A DNA stretch of 64,000 nt from an uncultured Cyclobacteriaceae bacterium (lineage in GTDB: Bacteria > Bacteroidota > Bacteroidia > Cytophagales > Cyclobacteriaceae), in assembly GCA_937146645.1 (NCBI GenBank), contig CAKZRQ010000012.1, forward strand, positions 62,001-126,000. Direction: 5' to 3'. Position 1 is the stretch's first letter; each line of letters starts with the position of its first letter. Of this stretch, positions 18,369 to 27,427 are shown one piece after another. The notes under the pieces are model-generated. The model was not told where the DNA came from and searched no databases. It saw only the letters and a program-made list of their open reading frames with translations. A program made the position numbers and the translations under genes.

Positions 18369-19091
18369 ATGCTCAACCTTGGAATCTTAGATCAGATCAG
18401 TTATGAGAAGCTTAAGCCAACTCTAAAAACTGGAGACATTGTCATGTTTAAAGGCTTTTCATTAACTGGCTATGCTATAATGTCACTGGAATTCCTCGAA
18501 GGTCTGGAAGGCTATACTCATATCGGAATCGTAGTGGATTTGCCTGATGAGAAGGGAGACAATGAACTCTATTTTTGGCATGCCATTCCACCAGATGCTA
18601 TTAAGCAATTCAGCCCTGATTACTTCAAGGGAGTCCATGCGGATGGTTGTGTTTTGGTAACTCTGGATTCAGTGATTGATTGGGTAAAAGAGACCAATAT
18701 TGAGAAAGGAAAACAGGAATTTAAACTTGTTGCACGTAAGCTTTCTGCTAAAGAAGGGGAGAGAGGAATTCAGAAAAAGCAGCTAAAGGATTTCCATAAG
18801 TTCATCAGAGAGAAAGCAGGTAGAAGTTTTTCGAGCCCTGTGGACATGGGCATGGTACTAGACTATTTTGAAGGTTTTGAGGCCTCCAAGCATGGAGGTA
18901 AATCCTCATCTGATGCTACATTCTTTTGCAGTAAGTTGGCCTCTGCTACTTTTCAAGGAGCCAAGATGCTACCAAAGGATCTGGTGGTAAATAGTGTATT
19001 GCCTGGACACTTTGGTGCCAAATCCAAGCAGGGTAAACTGAATTGGCGTAAAGGTTATTCCTTCGGTAAGGACATACATTTCCATCCTTAA
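18369..19091 (+). CDS. YiiX/NlpC-P60-like permuted papain-fold enzyme
   Basis: 240 residues, no signal peptide. The arrangement is that of the circularly permuted papain-fold amidases/acyltransferases (YiiX, LRAT-like group): LKTGDIVMFKG (19-29), then the His of YTHIGIVVDL (His51), an acidic strand region, and the nucleophile Cys187 in FFCSKLAS near the C-terminus. In this group His precedes Cys, as here. Known members act on peptides, on lipids or as acyltransferases. It sits between a phospholipase and an adenylate cyclase in a tight operon (64 nt after one, 9 nt before the other), so a lipid substrate is a reasonable guess, not a demonstrated one. Confidence 0.77.
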   Translation: MLNLGILDQISYEKLKPTLKTGDIVMFKGFSLTGYAIMSLEFLEGLEGYTHIGIVVDLPDEKGDNELYFWHAIPPDAIKQFSPDYFKGVHADGCVLVTLDSVIDWVKETNIEKGKQEFKLVARKLSAKEGERGIQKKQLKDFHKFIREKAGRSFSSPVDMGMVLDYFEGFEASKHGGKSSSDATFFCSKLASATFQGAKMLPKDLVVNSVLPGHFGAKSKQGKLNWRKGYSFGKDIHFHP

Positions 19092-19100
19092 TAGCTGAGT

Positions 19101-21074
19101 TTGAAGGGGTACTACCGTTTATTTATCAGCCTATTTTTTAGTGTTCTTGTTTGTGCAATGCTATCCTCGTGCAAGGAGAATAACAAAAAAGACAAACAGG
19201 ATATTCAACTACTCTCGGCCTATATCGATGAGGAAAATACCTTGGATATTTCAACCGTTTCTAATGGCTCCGATCTAATCTTTGAGCAGATAGATGATAT
19301 TGAAATTGGTGAGGAGGTTGAAACGGTTTGGCTTGAAATTCGAACCAATCCAGATCTAGTCGGAGAGGAGTATGTTTTTGCTATGCGGCACATTGATTCT
19401 CTTTATCTATACAGTGACTTGGGTAATGGCTTTGCATTAGCAGACCTAAGTGGAGAAGATATTAAAATGAGGGATCGTAAACTTATGTTTGGTGAGCGAC
19501 CTGCATTGGTTTTCGAGGTGCCTCCTTCAGGTCTTGTCTATTTAAGACTGGTATGCTCTTCATTATACTCCCGGAGTTTCAGAAGCTTGGATTATATCAC
19601 AATTGAACCTCTCGAAGTATTTCAGGATAGAATAGAAAAAGCTCGTTATTTCCATGGGGTATTTCTGGGTGTAATGATCGCCATGATTATTTATAATCTC
19701 TTTATCTATTTCATTTACAGAGATTCTATGTATCTGGTATATACTGTTTTTATGGTCACCCAGACTTTTTATCATCTTTCCATTACGGGATTTTTGAGGG
19801 AGTTGATCTTACCGAATCAGCCTTTTTTAGCCAAGTATGCCCCTTTTGTTATTGCCGGCATTTCCCTGATGAGCTACATATGGTTTAGTCAGGTTTACTT
19901 GGTGGCTAAACAGTACGCCCCTCGAATCAACAAACTTTTGAATGGCCTTTATGTGATTATCACGGCCACAACGATCATCGGCCTTTTTTACAAAATTGAG
20001 GCTGCTAATAGCATTTTATTGGTTTGTGGATTGCTGGTGGTTGCCTTTCCCTTCGTTATAGCGATTATAGCGTATCGCCAAAAATATAGGCCGGCATTTT
20101 TCTTTTTGATTGCAAGCGTTCTTTCCTATGTGGGCTACTATCTTTTTACCATGTATCGATTTGATTTGGTGCCAAATGTTTTCGTTACCAGATACTCTTT
20201 CCAGATGATGTTCGCTGCGCAAAGTTTACTTTTTGCCCTCGGTCTTGGGGACCGGATGAATCGGATCAAAAAGGAACTGGCCTTGGGCAAGATCAAGCAG
20301 GCTGAGCTTAAGCAGGAGAAAGAGAGAGCGCTTAAAGAAGTCTTAGAAAAGCAAAATATAGAACTGGAGAACAAGGTTGCTGAACGGACCAAGGAGCTCG
20401 TAGAAAAGTCAAAGATTGTGGAGCGGGATAAGGAAATCATTCAAAAAGAGCAGCAAAAAAGCGATTCACTTCTACTTAATATTTTACCGGAATCTATCGC
20501 CGAAAGATTGAAAGGCGGGGAGTCCATGATTGCGGATCAGTTTGATGAGGTAAGTGTTTACTTTTCAGATATTGTTGGTTTTACTACCCTTTCTAATCAA
20601 ATGAAGCCTGATGACTTGATTAGCTTACTGAATGATGTCTTTTCAGAGTTTGATAAGCTAGCGAGCAAACACGGTTTAGAAAAGATAAAAACCATAGGAG
20701 ATGCCTACATGTGCGTTTCCGGATTACCTATTCCTTTGGAAGACCATGCTTTGAGAATGGCACGATTTGCGATTGATGCCCATAATAGCCTCGCAGAATT
20801 AAGTAAGAAAACTGGACATGAAGTTCGTTTTCGAATGGGTATACATACAGGACCAGTGGTTGCCGGGGTAATTGGCAACAGCAAATTTGCTTATGACCTT
20901 TGGGGAGAAACAGTCAATGTCGCTTCCAGATTAGAAACTCATGGAGAATCCATGAAAATTTTCTGTAGCAAAGAATTTAAGTCTAAGGTAGAAAAGGAGT
21001 TTCAATTCAAAGCGCTTGGAGAAATTGAATTAAAGGGAATGGGGAAAAGAGAGGTTTTTGAGCTTTTGAATTGA
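19101..21074 (+). CDS. 7TMR-DISM receptor adenylate cyclase (class III)
   Basis: 657 residues from a TTG start (19101), which gives an export signal with lipobox-like SSC (residue 24). The order is: extracellular 7TMR-DISMED2-type domain (about 35-165), seven transmembrane helices (about 180-390, starting YFHGVFLGVMIAMIIYN), a coiled coil (about 395-460), and a class III cyclase domain (about 470-655). Metal-binding Asp490 (FSDIVGFTT) and Asp534 (GDAYM) are present. The purine-selecting residues are Lys530 (IKTIG) and Asp599 (YDLWGE), the adenylyl-cyclase pair rather than the Glu/Cys pair of guanylyl cyclases. It should make cAMP in response to an extracellular or membrane signal. It is 9 nt after the YiiX-like gene. 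Ligand unknown. Confidence 0.9.
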   Translation: MKGYYRLFISLFFSVLVCAMLSSCKENNKKDKQDIQLLSAYIDEENTLDISTVSNGSDLIFEQIDDIEIGEEVETVWLEIRTNPDLVGEEYVFAMRHIDSLYLYSDLGNGFALADLSGEDIKMRDRKLMFGERPALVFEVPPSGLVYLRLVCSSLYSRSFRSLDYITIEPLEVFQDRIEKARYFHGVFLGVMIAMIIYNLFIYFIYRDSMYLVYTVFMVTQTFYHLSITGFLRELILPNQPFLAKYAPFVIAGISLMSYIWFSQVYLVAKQYAPRINKLLNGLYVIITATTIIGLFYKIEAANSILLVCGLLVVAFPFVIAIIAYRQKYRPAFFFLIASVLSYVGYYLFTMYRFDLVPNVFVTRYSFQMMFAAQSLLFALGLGDRMNRIKKELALGKIKQAELKQEKERALKEVLEKQNIELENKVAERTKELVEKSKIVERDKEIIQKEQQKSDSLLLNILPESIAERLKGGESMIADQFDEVSVYFSDIVGFTTLSNQMKPDDLISLLNDVFSEFDKLASKHGLEKIKTIGDAYMCVSGLPIPLEDHALRMARFAIDAHNSLAELSKKTGHEVRFRMGIHTGPVVAGVIGNSKFAYDLWGETVNVASRLETHGESMKIFCSKEFKSKVEKEFQFKALGEIELKGMGKREVFELLN

Positions 21075-21183
21075 GTTGTCTAGTCTTTAGGGCTCCTTTG
21101 TATTTCAGGACCAAGTCTTTTTTCACTTTCACTACCATTGAGGCCGTTCCCTGAGCTAAATAGGGATTAGTTGGGTTAGACTT

Positions 21184-21651
21184 TTAGCTGGAATTAGGAG
21201 GCTTTTGAAATCCCTTGTTCATAATTGTCTTTAGCCAATACAAGACGAAAATTAATAGGGTACCAATAACGATAGAATAACTGAATACCCAGAATATCTT
21301 CATGGCTTCTTGACCACCTTGCAAGTCTTCCGTACCGCTAAATGTAAAAGAGAAGTTTCCAGCAAGAAGATAGGAAATGGGTGCCCAAAGTATGGATAAA
21401 CTGAGAATGCCCTTAAGCAGGCTGGCCAAAATCTTATTCATTATCGAAGATGGTTTTCTTAGCTCCTTAATTCCCAAATAAACAGATAAGGGTAAACAGA
21501 TAATCCCGGCCCAAGTAGTGAATGTGCCGAGTGGGATATTTTCTGATTCATGTAGTGGGTAAAGTAAAATTTGGGAACCAGTTAGTAAGAGTGCTGCAGA
21601 GACTCCAACCATAATGAGTGAACAGAGAAACCATAGTTTTCTTCTTTCCAT
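21184..21651 (-). CDS. hypothetical integral membrane protein (4 TM helices)
   Basis: I use the Met at 21651 (MERRKLWFLC), which places the first helix at the N-terminus; an upstream Met at 21675 adds eight polar residues. The protein is about 155 residues with four clear hydrophobic segments: LWFLCSLIMVGVSAALLL, FTTWAGIICLPLSVYLGI, ILSLSILWAPISYLLAG and FWVFSYSIVIGTLLIFVLYW. No motif points to transport or enzymatic function. It is the only gene between the cyclase and the sugar cluster, converging with the cyclase gene. Existence is supported by regular codon use and helix spacing. Confidence 0.65.
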   Translation of the reverse strand: MERRKLWFLCSLIMVGVSAALLLTGSQILLYPLHESENIPLGTFTTWAGIICLPLSVYLGIKELRKPSSIMNKILASLLKGILSLSILWAPISYLLAGNFSFTFSGTEDLQGGQEAMKIFWVFSYSIVIGTLLIFVLYWLKTIMNKGFQKPPNSS

Positions 21652-21844
21652 GATTAATTCTAATTCAGGATACACATTTTTCCAAATGGTCTTAAACTCA
21701 GAATTCTTAATCTGATTTTATATCAGCGGCAAGTGCGTGCCTCTTATTTTTCATAAATTCTGAATTCAACCTGGCGCTAGCCTGTGAGGACAGGATAGTC
21801 TCGGAATGGCTTTTTTTTAGATTGATTTTTTGCAAAAACCCTAA

Positions 21845-22894
21845 ATGAACCCAAGCGACACGAACAGTTGGAAAGGTAAACTTTCTAATCATCATCAAAT
21901 CGGTGGTATCGAAACATCGATCCTGGATAATGGTGCTGGAAAAGGAGTTCGAATTGCTTGGATTAATACGGGGACAGGCCTTAGATATAAAGTGCTTTTG
22001 GACCGGGGGATGGATATACTTGATGCCTTTTATGAGGAAAAAAGCTTGGCCTATATTTCTCATCTTGGGGTGAATGCTCCTCAACCATTCTCTAACCAAG
22101 GGATAGGATGGCTAAGGACTTTTTCCGGAGGTCTGCTTACCACTTGTGGACTCTCTTCCATGGGTATTCCCAATAAATCAAACACGGGAGAGCATGGACT
22201 TCATGGTCGCTATTCCAATATCCCTGCAGAAGTTCTATCCATCAAGCAGCCAGATATCTATTCCGGAGATCTCAACTTCGAAATGGTTGGGAAGGTTAGG
22301 GAAACAAGCATTTTTGGGCCTAATCTGGAAATGAGCAGAACGATTTCCGGAGAGCTGGGTTCGGCGGAAATTCGTATTTCTGATTCAGTTAGAAATTGTG
22401 GAAATACCTCAGCGCCTCTTATGCTTCTTTATCATATCAATGCTGGTTGGCCTTTAATCGATGAAGGAACCAGAGTGGTTTGGAAAGGAGAAAGAGAACC
22501 TAGAGAGACGGATGATCAGCTCTCATCCTTCAACAAGGAGTATAACTTCAAGGTCATCCCGGGACCATTAGAAGAGCATTCTGGATTCGGTGAAGATGTG
22601 GCATTTATCAAAGCTTCAGGAGAGGGAATGGCGAATGCTGGATTCGCGAATGATCATGAAGAAATAGCATTAAAGATCGAATTCTCGAAAGAGCAATTGC
22701 CCTGGCTGATTCACTGGCAACACCTAGGTCGGAACGACTACGTCTCAGCTTTGGAGCCTGCGACCAATCCTCCCATAGGACAAAAGAATGCCAAGGACCA
22801 AGGGACATTGATCGAACTGGAACCAGGAGAAGTGAGAAGTTTTGACCTTAAACTTACAGTCCTATCAGGCAAAGAAGTATCGACTTTTCAATAA
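21845..22894 (+). CDS. DUF4432 aldose-1-epimerase-like protein
   Basis: 349 residues, no signal peptide. Matches the DUF4432 type of galactose-mutarotase-fold protein: an early strand ETSILDNGAGKGVRIAWINTG, the motif LLDRGMDILDAFYEEKSLAYIS, GGLLTTCGL (about 97-105), an EHGLHGR segment (about 117-123) and a late LLYHINAGWPLIDEG region. The mutarotase fold with conserved His and Glu suggests epimerase or mutarotase action on a sugar or sugar acid. First gene of a four-gene plus-strand cluster (35 nt before the next), so it should handle the same substrate as the cupin isomerase, TIM-barrel protein and dehydrogenase that follow. Confidence 0.8.
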   Translation: MNPSDTNSWKGKLSNHHQIGGIETSILDNGAGKGVRIAWINTGTGLRYKVLLDRGMDILDAFYEEKSLAYISHLGVNAPQPFSNQGIGWLRTFSGGLLTTCGLSSMGIPNKSNTGEHGLHGRYSNIPAEVLSIKQPDIYSGDLNFEMVGKVRETSIFGPNLEMSRTISGELGSAEIRISDSVRNCGNTSAPLMLLYHINAGWPLIDEGTRVVWKGEREPRETDDQLSSFNKEYNFKVIPGPLEEHSGFGEDVAFIKASGEGMANAGFANDHEEIALKIEFSKEQLPWLIHWQHLGRNDYVSALEPATNPPIGQKNAKDQGTLIELEPGEVRSFDLKLTVLSGKEVSTFQ

Positions 22895-22929
22895 CAAAAA
22901 CTTAAATCCCATAACAGACAAGCAATATC

Positions 22930-24141
22930 ATGAGCATAGCTAAAAAAGCATTAGAACAAGGAGAAGGAATCCTCAGATTGACCCCGACTTGGGTGCCGCG
23001 ATCCTTTTGTGTTCCTGGTAGACGAATCAAGCTCCACCCTGATGATTATTATGCACTCGGGGGAAATAGAGGGGGAATAGATGAAAGATGGTTTTCATCC
23101 ACAACTCCTGCGCAAAATGGCCCACTAACTAGTAAAGATGAAGGACTGAGTCATATAGCTTTTGAAGAGAATGGAAGTACTGAGCTTTTCCTCCTGAGGG
23201 ATGCCATAGATGAGTTGGGTGCACAAATCATTGGTTCCAGACTCTGGGATAAGTACAAATCCTGGCCTATGTACTCAAAGTTTTTTGATAATATGGGGCC
23301 GCTTCCTCATCATATTCATCCCAGCGATGAATTTGGAAAATTAACCGGCCAAAATGGTAAGCCTGAAGCCTACTATTTTCCACCTCAGGTCAATAACCAT
23401 GGAGGAGATTTTCCCTACACCTTCTTTGGGATTGCCCCGGGGACCAGTAAGGAGACCATTCTTCAATGCTTAAAGGACTTTGATAAAGGTGACAACAAAA
23501 TCACCAATTACTCGCAAGCTTTCAGGCTACAGCCAGGCACGGGATGGGATGTTCCATCCGGGATGCTTCATGCACCAGGGTCACTTTGTACTTATGAGCC
23601 GCAGAAGGCCTCCGATATTTTTGCCATGTATCAGTCTTTGGTGAATGAGGCGATAATTCCGGATGAATTGCTTTGGAATGCTACGCCAAAAGACAGAATT
23701 GGAGATTATGATCTTCTTCTCGAGATGATTGATTGGGATCTAAATGTGAATCCGAATTTAATGGATAGGCACTACATGGAACCCATGCCGGTGGAGGATG
23801 AAGATGAGATGCATGCTAAAGGTTATCATGATACCTGGATATGCTACCGATCTCATGATTACTCTGCTAAGGAGCTCACCGTGTACCCTGGTGAGACGGT
23901 AACCATCAAGGATAATGCGGCATATGGAATGATTATGATGCAGGGCCACGGCACCATGGGGGTATGGGATATCGAGACTCCATCCTTGATTCGCTTTGGT
24001 CAGTTGACTCATGATGAATATTTTGTTTCAGAGGCTGCCGCCAAAGCTGGGGTGAAAATCACAAATACCTCGAAGACGGATCCTATTGTGATGCTAAAGC
24101 ATTTCGGACCTGATAATCCTGATTTGGAAGTGGTGGAATAG
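22930..24141 (+). CDS. mannose-6-phosphate isomerase-like cupin
   Basis: 403 residues, cytoplasmic. The central cupin carries the type I phosphomannose isomerase-like metal set: HHIHP (His128 and His130), Glu146 in GKPEAYYF and His214 in VPSGMLHAPG, followed by a second cupin-like half (about 320-400; VYPGETVTIKDNAAYG). Overall similarity to ManA is limited, so it probably isomerises or binds a sugar other than mannose-6-phosphate. The gene lies 35 nt after the DUF4432 gene and 56 nt before the TIM-barrel gene; that second spacer contains a REP-like repeat. Co-expression is likely; the exact sugar is unknown. Confidence 0.75.
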   Translation: MSIAKKALEQGEGILRLTPTWVPRSFCVPGRRIKLHPDDYYALGGNRGGIDERWFSSTTPAQNGPLTSKDEGLSHIAFEENGSTELFLLRDAIDELGAQIIGSRLWDKYKSWPMYSKFFDNMGPLPHHIHPSDEFGKLTGQNGKPEAYYFPPQVNNHGGDFPYTFFGIAPGTSKETILQCLKDFDKGDNKITNYSQAFRLQPGTGWDVPSGMLHAPGSLCTYEPQKASDIFAMYQSLVNEAIIPDELLWNATPKDRIGDYDLLLEMIDWDLNVNPNLMDRHYMEPMPVEDEDEMHAKGYHDTWICYRSHDYSAKELTVYPGETVTIKDNAAYGMIMMQGHGTMGVWDIETPSLIRFGQLTHDEYFVSEAAAKAGVKITNTSKTDPIVMLKHFGPDNPDLEVVE

Positions 24142-24143
24142 AA

Positions 24144-24172
24144 GAGATTGCTTCGCTCCACTCGCAATGACG
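24144..24172. repeat. REP-like intergenic repeat, copy 1
   Basis: Begins GAGATTGCTTCG and ends CTCGCAATGACG. Similar sequences recur between genes in many Bacteroidota genomes. The copy at 25222-25271 is in the opposite orientation (CGTCATTGC ... CGAAGCAATCTC). Confidence 0.7.
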
Positions 24173-24197
24173 AATGAACTTATAAACTAAAATTTCC

Positions 24198-25214
24198 ATG
24201 AACAATTACCCAAAACTACATAATGCGACCTGGCCTGGATTGGTTGGTAAAGGTCCTGACTCCGAACCTGTAATTCCTTTTGATTCCTTGCTAGCCATGA
24301 CGGCTGCTGCGGAGGTAGATGGAGTGAAATTTGACGGAATAGATGTTGGTTTACTGGAACCACATTTTGATTTAAATGATCCTGATGCAGCGGCAAAACT
24401 TGCTGCGAAAGTCTCGAAGCATGAATTAAAGGTCGGTTCTCTGGTAGCACCTATCTGGGCAGGATCTGCCATGGGTACTGCAGAGCAGCGTGATACCTTC
24501 GTGGAGATGGTGAAGAAATCTTGCGAATTTGGTCAGAAGTTAAAAGATCTGGGAGTTAGGGATTATGGAATTGTCAGAATTGACTCAGCTGCTGGAGTTG
24601 AAGATTGGGCGAAGGATTCTGATGGAAATACTGCCCAGATAGTGGAGACCTTCCAAAGGGCTTGCGATGTAGCAGCTGATTATGGAGAAAAGTTAGCTGC
24701 AGAGGGCGAGATTTGTTGGGGAGCAATGCATAGCTGGAAATATATGGTTGAAACTCTGGAGCAGGTAGACCGACCCAATATTGGTTTCCAAGCAGATATG
24801 TCTCATACCTTTCTTTATACACTCGGCTATAATGCTCCTGAGCATAGAATTTTGGCCGAAGGCGCGGATATCAAAGATCATGAAGTGGTGAAGGCTGGAT
24901 TAAAAGAAGTAACCGATGCCCTTCGGCCCTGGACCATAGATTTTCATGTAGCCCAGAATGACGGTAGTGTTTTTGGTTCAGGTTCACACGATAAGACAGG
25001 GAGACATTGTCAGGCTACAGATCCGAATGGCGTATTGGATATTGCTCATGATGCTGGTTATTGGCTAAGGGATGAAAATGGGAATTTGACAAAAGCCTTT
25101 CAACATATCTGTTGGGATGGATGCATGTTCCCAAATGCTGTCATGGAGAATCAACAAACATGGAATGATATCCTTGCTGCTATGATAAAGGTGCGAAATG
25201 CACATGGCTGGTAA
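24198..25214 (+). CDS. xylose isomerase-like TIM-barrel protein
   Basis: 338 residues, no signal. Belongs to the AP_endonuc_2/xylose isomerase-like TIM-barrel superfamily: strands with [14 protein letters not shown] (46-59), [11 protein letters not shown], a likely metal set Glu171 (EGEICWG), Asp200-Met-Ser-His203 (QADMSHT), His250 (DFHVAQND) and His270 (GRHCQA). These enzymes isomerise or epimerise ketoses and polyols, or act as hydratases or lyases on keto-sugars. The protein is third in the sugar cluster, with REP-like repeats on both sides (24144-24172 and 25222-25271), and ahead of a Gfo/Idh/MocA dehydrogenase. An oxidised intermediate made by the dehydrogenase is a plausible substrate. 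Confidence 0.8.
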   Translation: MNNYPKLHNATWPGLVGKGPDSEPVIPFDSLLAMTAAAEVDGVKFDGIDVGLLEPHFDLNDPDAAAKLAAKVSKHELKVGSLVAPIWAGSAMGTAEQRDTFVEMVKKSCEFGQKLKDLGVRDYGIVRIDSAAGVEDWAKDSDGNTAQIVETFQRACDVAADYGEKLAAEGEICWGAMHSWKYMVETLEQVDRPNIGFQADMSHTFLYTLGYNAPEHRILAEGADIKDHEVVKAGLKEVTDALRPWTIDFHVAQNDGSVFGSGSHDKTGRHCQATDPNGVLDIAHDAGYWLRDENGNLTKAFQHICWDGCMFPNAVMENQQTWNDILAAMIKVRNAHGW

Positions 25215-25221
25215 AATCATC

Positions 25222-25271
25222 CGTCATTGCCCGCCTGAACATCGGGCAGGCGAGCATGGCGAAGCAATCTC
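25222..25271. repeat. REP-like intergenic repeat, copy 2 (inverted), with inner palindrome
   Basis: Outer ends CGTCATTGC and CGAAGCAATCTC match the reverse complement of copy 1. An insert between them includes CGCCTG and CAGGCG arms, giving a stem in the middle. Together with copy 1 it brackets the TIM-barrel gene. Confidence 0.7.
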
Positions 25272-25304
25272 ATCTTCATTTAACTTCAAAAAGACTAAAA
25301 CAAA

Positions 25305-26471
25305 ATGAAAGACAAAAAATATATACGAATTGGAATGATTGGTACTGGCCTAATGGGCCGAATTCATACCAATGGATACAAACGATTAGCAGATTTTTGG
25401 CCTGAATATGAGTACAGACCTGTTCTTCAGGCCTGTTGTTCAAGGAAAGCGGAGAGGGCTGAAGCCTTCATGAAGGACTGGGGTTATGAATCTTATGAGA
25501 CGGATTGGAGAAAGGTGATCGAAAGAGATGATATCGATGCAGTAGATATCTGTACTCCAAATGATATGCATGCGGAGATTGCCATTGCCGCAGCAGAAGC
25601 GGGTAAAATGATTTTATGTGAGAAACCACTTGCGCGGACAGTAGCTGAAGCCAAAGGAATGTTAGACGCTGTGGAAAAGGCTGGAGTTAAAAACACCGTT
25701 TGGTATAATTACCGAAGAGTGCCCGCAGTTACCTTGGCCAAGCAAATTGTTGCCTCTGGAAAGCTGGGAAAGATATTTCACTACCGTGCAAACTTCCTTC
25801 AGGATTGGACGATCAGTCCTGATCTGCCTCAAGGAGGAGATGCACTGTGGAGGCTAGATGTAGCGGCCGCTGGTTCTGGAGTTACAGGTGATCTGCTGGC
25901 TCACTGCATTGATACTGCCATGTGGATCAATGGAGGTATAAAGGATGTCTCGGCCATGACCGAGACTTTCATTACCGAACGAGTTCATCAGCATACTGGA
26001 GAAAAGCAATCGGTAGGAATCGATGATGCTTGTTCCTTCCATTGCCATTTTGAAAATGGGTCTCTAGGTCTCTTTGAAGCTACACGATATGCACGAGGAC
26101 ATAAGGCCCTTTACACTTTTGAAATTAATGGAGAGCATGCTTCTATTCGCTGGGATTTACATGATCTGACTCGCTTAGAATACTTCGACCATGATGATGA
26201 AGGTCAGGTAAGAGGCTGGAGGTCGATTCATGTTACCGATGGGGATCATCCCTATATGGATCGCTGGTGGATTCCCGGGACTTCTATCGGCTACGAGCAT
26301 TCCTTCATTCATCAGGTAGCTGACTTCTTCCATAGCCTTGAAACTGGAGAGTCTTGCCATCCGACGTTCAGAGATGCATTTGAAACTCAAAAAGTTTGCG
26401 AAGCGGTGATCAACTCGGCTAATGAAAGAGCCTGGAAAGATACAGGTGTGGAATGGGTCGAAAAGGATTAA
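25305..26471 (+). CDS. Gfo/Idh/MocA family NAD(P)-dependent oxidoreductase
   Basis: 388 residues, cytoplasmic. N-terminal Rossmann fold with the dinucleotide motif GMIGTGLMG (10-18) and the family motif CEKPLA (105-110, with catalytic-site Lys107); the C-terminal half carries the substrate-domain residues Asp196, His200 and Asp203 in [11 protein letters not shown]. Such enzymes oxidise or reduce sugars, inositols or keto-sugars with NAD(P). It is the fourth gene of the cluster, 90 nt after the TIM-barrel gene across the second REP-like repeat. With the mutarotase-like, isomerase-like and TIM-barrel proteins it forms a plausible oxidative sugar pathway; the substrate is not identified. A terminator follows at 26485-26515. 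Confidence 0.88.
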   Translation: MKDKKYIRIGMIGTGLMGRIHTNGYKRLADFWPEYEYRPVLQACCSRKAERAEAFMKDWGYESYETDWRKVIERDDIDAVDICTPNDMHAEIAIAAAEAGKMILCEKPLARTVAEAKGMLDAVEKAGVKNTVWYNYRRVPAVTLAKQIVASGKLGKIFHYRANFLQDWTISPDLPQGGDALWRLDVAAAGSGVTGDLLAHCIDTAMWINGGIKDVSAMTETFITERVHQHTGEKQSVGIDDACSFHCHFENGSLGLFEATRYARGHKALYTFEINGEHASIRWDLHDLTRLEYFDHDDEGQVRGWRSIHVTDGDHPYMDRWWIPGTSIGYEHSFIHQVADFFHSLETGESCHPTFRDAFETQKVCEAVINSANERAWKDTGVEWVEKD

Positions 26472-26484
26472 ACCTATTAAACTG

Positions 26485-26515
26485 AAAAGCCTGATTCTTG
26501 TGATTCGGGCTTTTT
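26485..26515 (+). terminator. terminator of the sugar cluster
   Basis: AAAAGCC (26485-26491) pairs with GGGCTTTT (from 26507) around a 15-nt loop and is followed by a T run. It lies 14 nt past the dehydrogenase stop. Confidence 0.8.
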
Positions 26516-26525
26516 CATAAAAAAT

Positions 26526-26547
26526 CCGGAGAGCTAAGGCCCTCCGG
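26526..26547 (-). terminator. terminator for the converging minus-strand lipoprotein gene
   Basis: Arms CCGGAG (26526-26531) and CTCCGG (26542-26547). Read on the minus strand the hairpin is followed by a T-rich stretch. It lies 39 nt beyond the lipoprotein stop at 26586. Confidence 0.7.
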
Positions 26548-26585
26548 TTTGAGAAGAGTTTAAAAATCACCCTATTTTACTCCTC

Positions 26586-27347
26586 TTAATTCAATGTGAC
26601 TAATTTTGAATCTACTGTTTCATTGATGAAATAGATTTTTTTGCCTCCATAGCTCTGACTTTCAATATTGAATGCAGCGGCCTGAACCAGTCCATTAGCC
26701 GTAGCGCTCAGGGTGCCCACTTCAGATGCTGAAAAAGTCACTGAATTGGTTTTCGATTCTTTGGTGATGACTCTGCTTCCATCGCTGAGTACCCATAAAA
26801 TATTATCGGCATTATTTGGGATAGACTGAATGGAAATAGTTATTTCTCCACCAGTACTGAAAGTATCTCCAACACTTCCAGCGAAACGAATCTGTTGAGG
26901 CATGACCTTTCCAGTCGTATGTGTAAAGGCATCAAACCCATTATTTCCAGCTATTTCCCAAGTGTTTGCTTGACCCACATTGATTCCCTGATCTACTGTT
27001 TGAGGGTTGGAGATGTAGGAGTTCCCACTGATATTTTGAAGGTCGTTGCCGTTTAGTCCCACTATGCCAACATTCACCATATTTGAACCGATTCCAGAAG
27101 AAAAGAAATTGGCTGAAGCCACATCAAACGAAAGACCAGATAATCCTGGAACCTGAGGAGTTCCAGCAGGTAGTGCTGCGATAATCTCTATGGCTGCTAA
27201 TACTGCATCTGCATCACTAGGCACATCAGGTGTAGGATTAGACTGTACTTGTTGGTCTGGTTGTGGATCATCATCGGAGTCACAAGATGAGATTACACAA
27301 GCTCCGATTAAAAAAAGAGCCCATAAATAAGGTTTGAAAAATTTCAT
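26586..27347 (-). CDS. hypothetical lipoprotein with beta-rich C-terminus
   Basis: 253 residues. A lipoprotein signal with Cys at about residue 22 (CVISSCDSDDD), followed by an acidic, Gln/Pro-rich linker (about 22-45) of the type that exposes Bacteroidota surface lipoproteins. The rest (50-253) is rich in Ser, Gly and Asn and looks beta-structured (FDAFTHTTGKVMPQQIRFAG, IQSIPNNADNILWVLSDGS). No known domain is recognisable. It may be surface-exposed because of the acidic post-Cys residues, but this is inference. It has its own terminator and diverges from the LytTR gene. Confidence 0.6.
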   Translation of the reverse strand: MKFFKPYLWALFLIGACVISSCDSDDDPQPDQQVQSNPTPDVPSDADAVLAAIEIIAALPAGTPQVPGLSGLSFDVASANFFSSGIGSNMVNVGIVGLNGNDLQNISGNSYISNPQTVDQGINVGQANTWEIAGNNGFDAFTHTTGKVMPQQIRFAGSVGDTFSTGGEITISIQSIPNNADNILWVLSDGSRVITKESKTNSVTFSASEVGTLSATANGLVQAAAFNIESQSYGGKKIYFINETVDSKLVTLN

Positions 27348-27427
27348 TGTTCTAAGGTTTTTTTATGAAATTCTAAGCTAGTTATGGTCCATTTCCCAAA
27401 ACATAAGGCATTTGCCCTATTTGTGAT

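Noticed and set aside
21707..22099. 130-residue minus-strand frame at the start of the sugar cluster
   Set aside because: It overlaps the well-supported DUF4432 gene on the other strand and has no recognisable domain.
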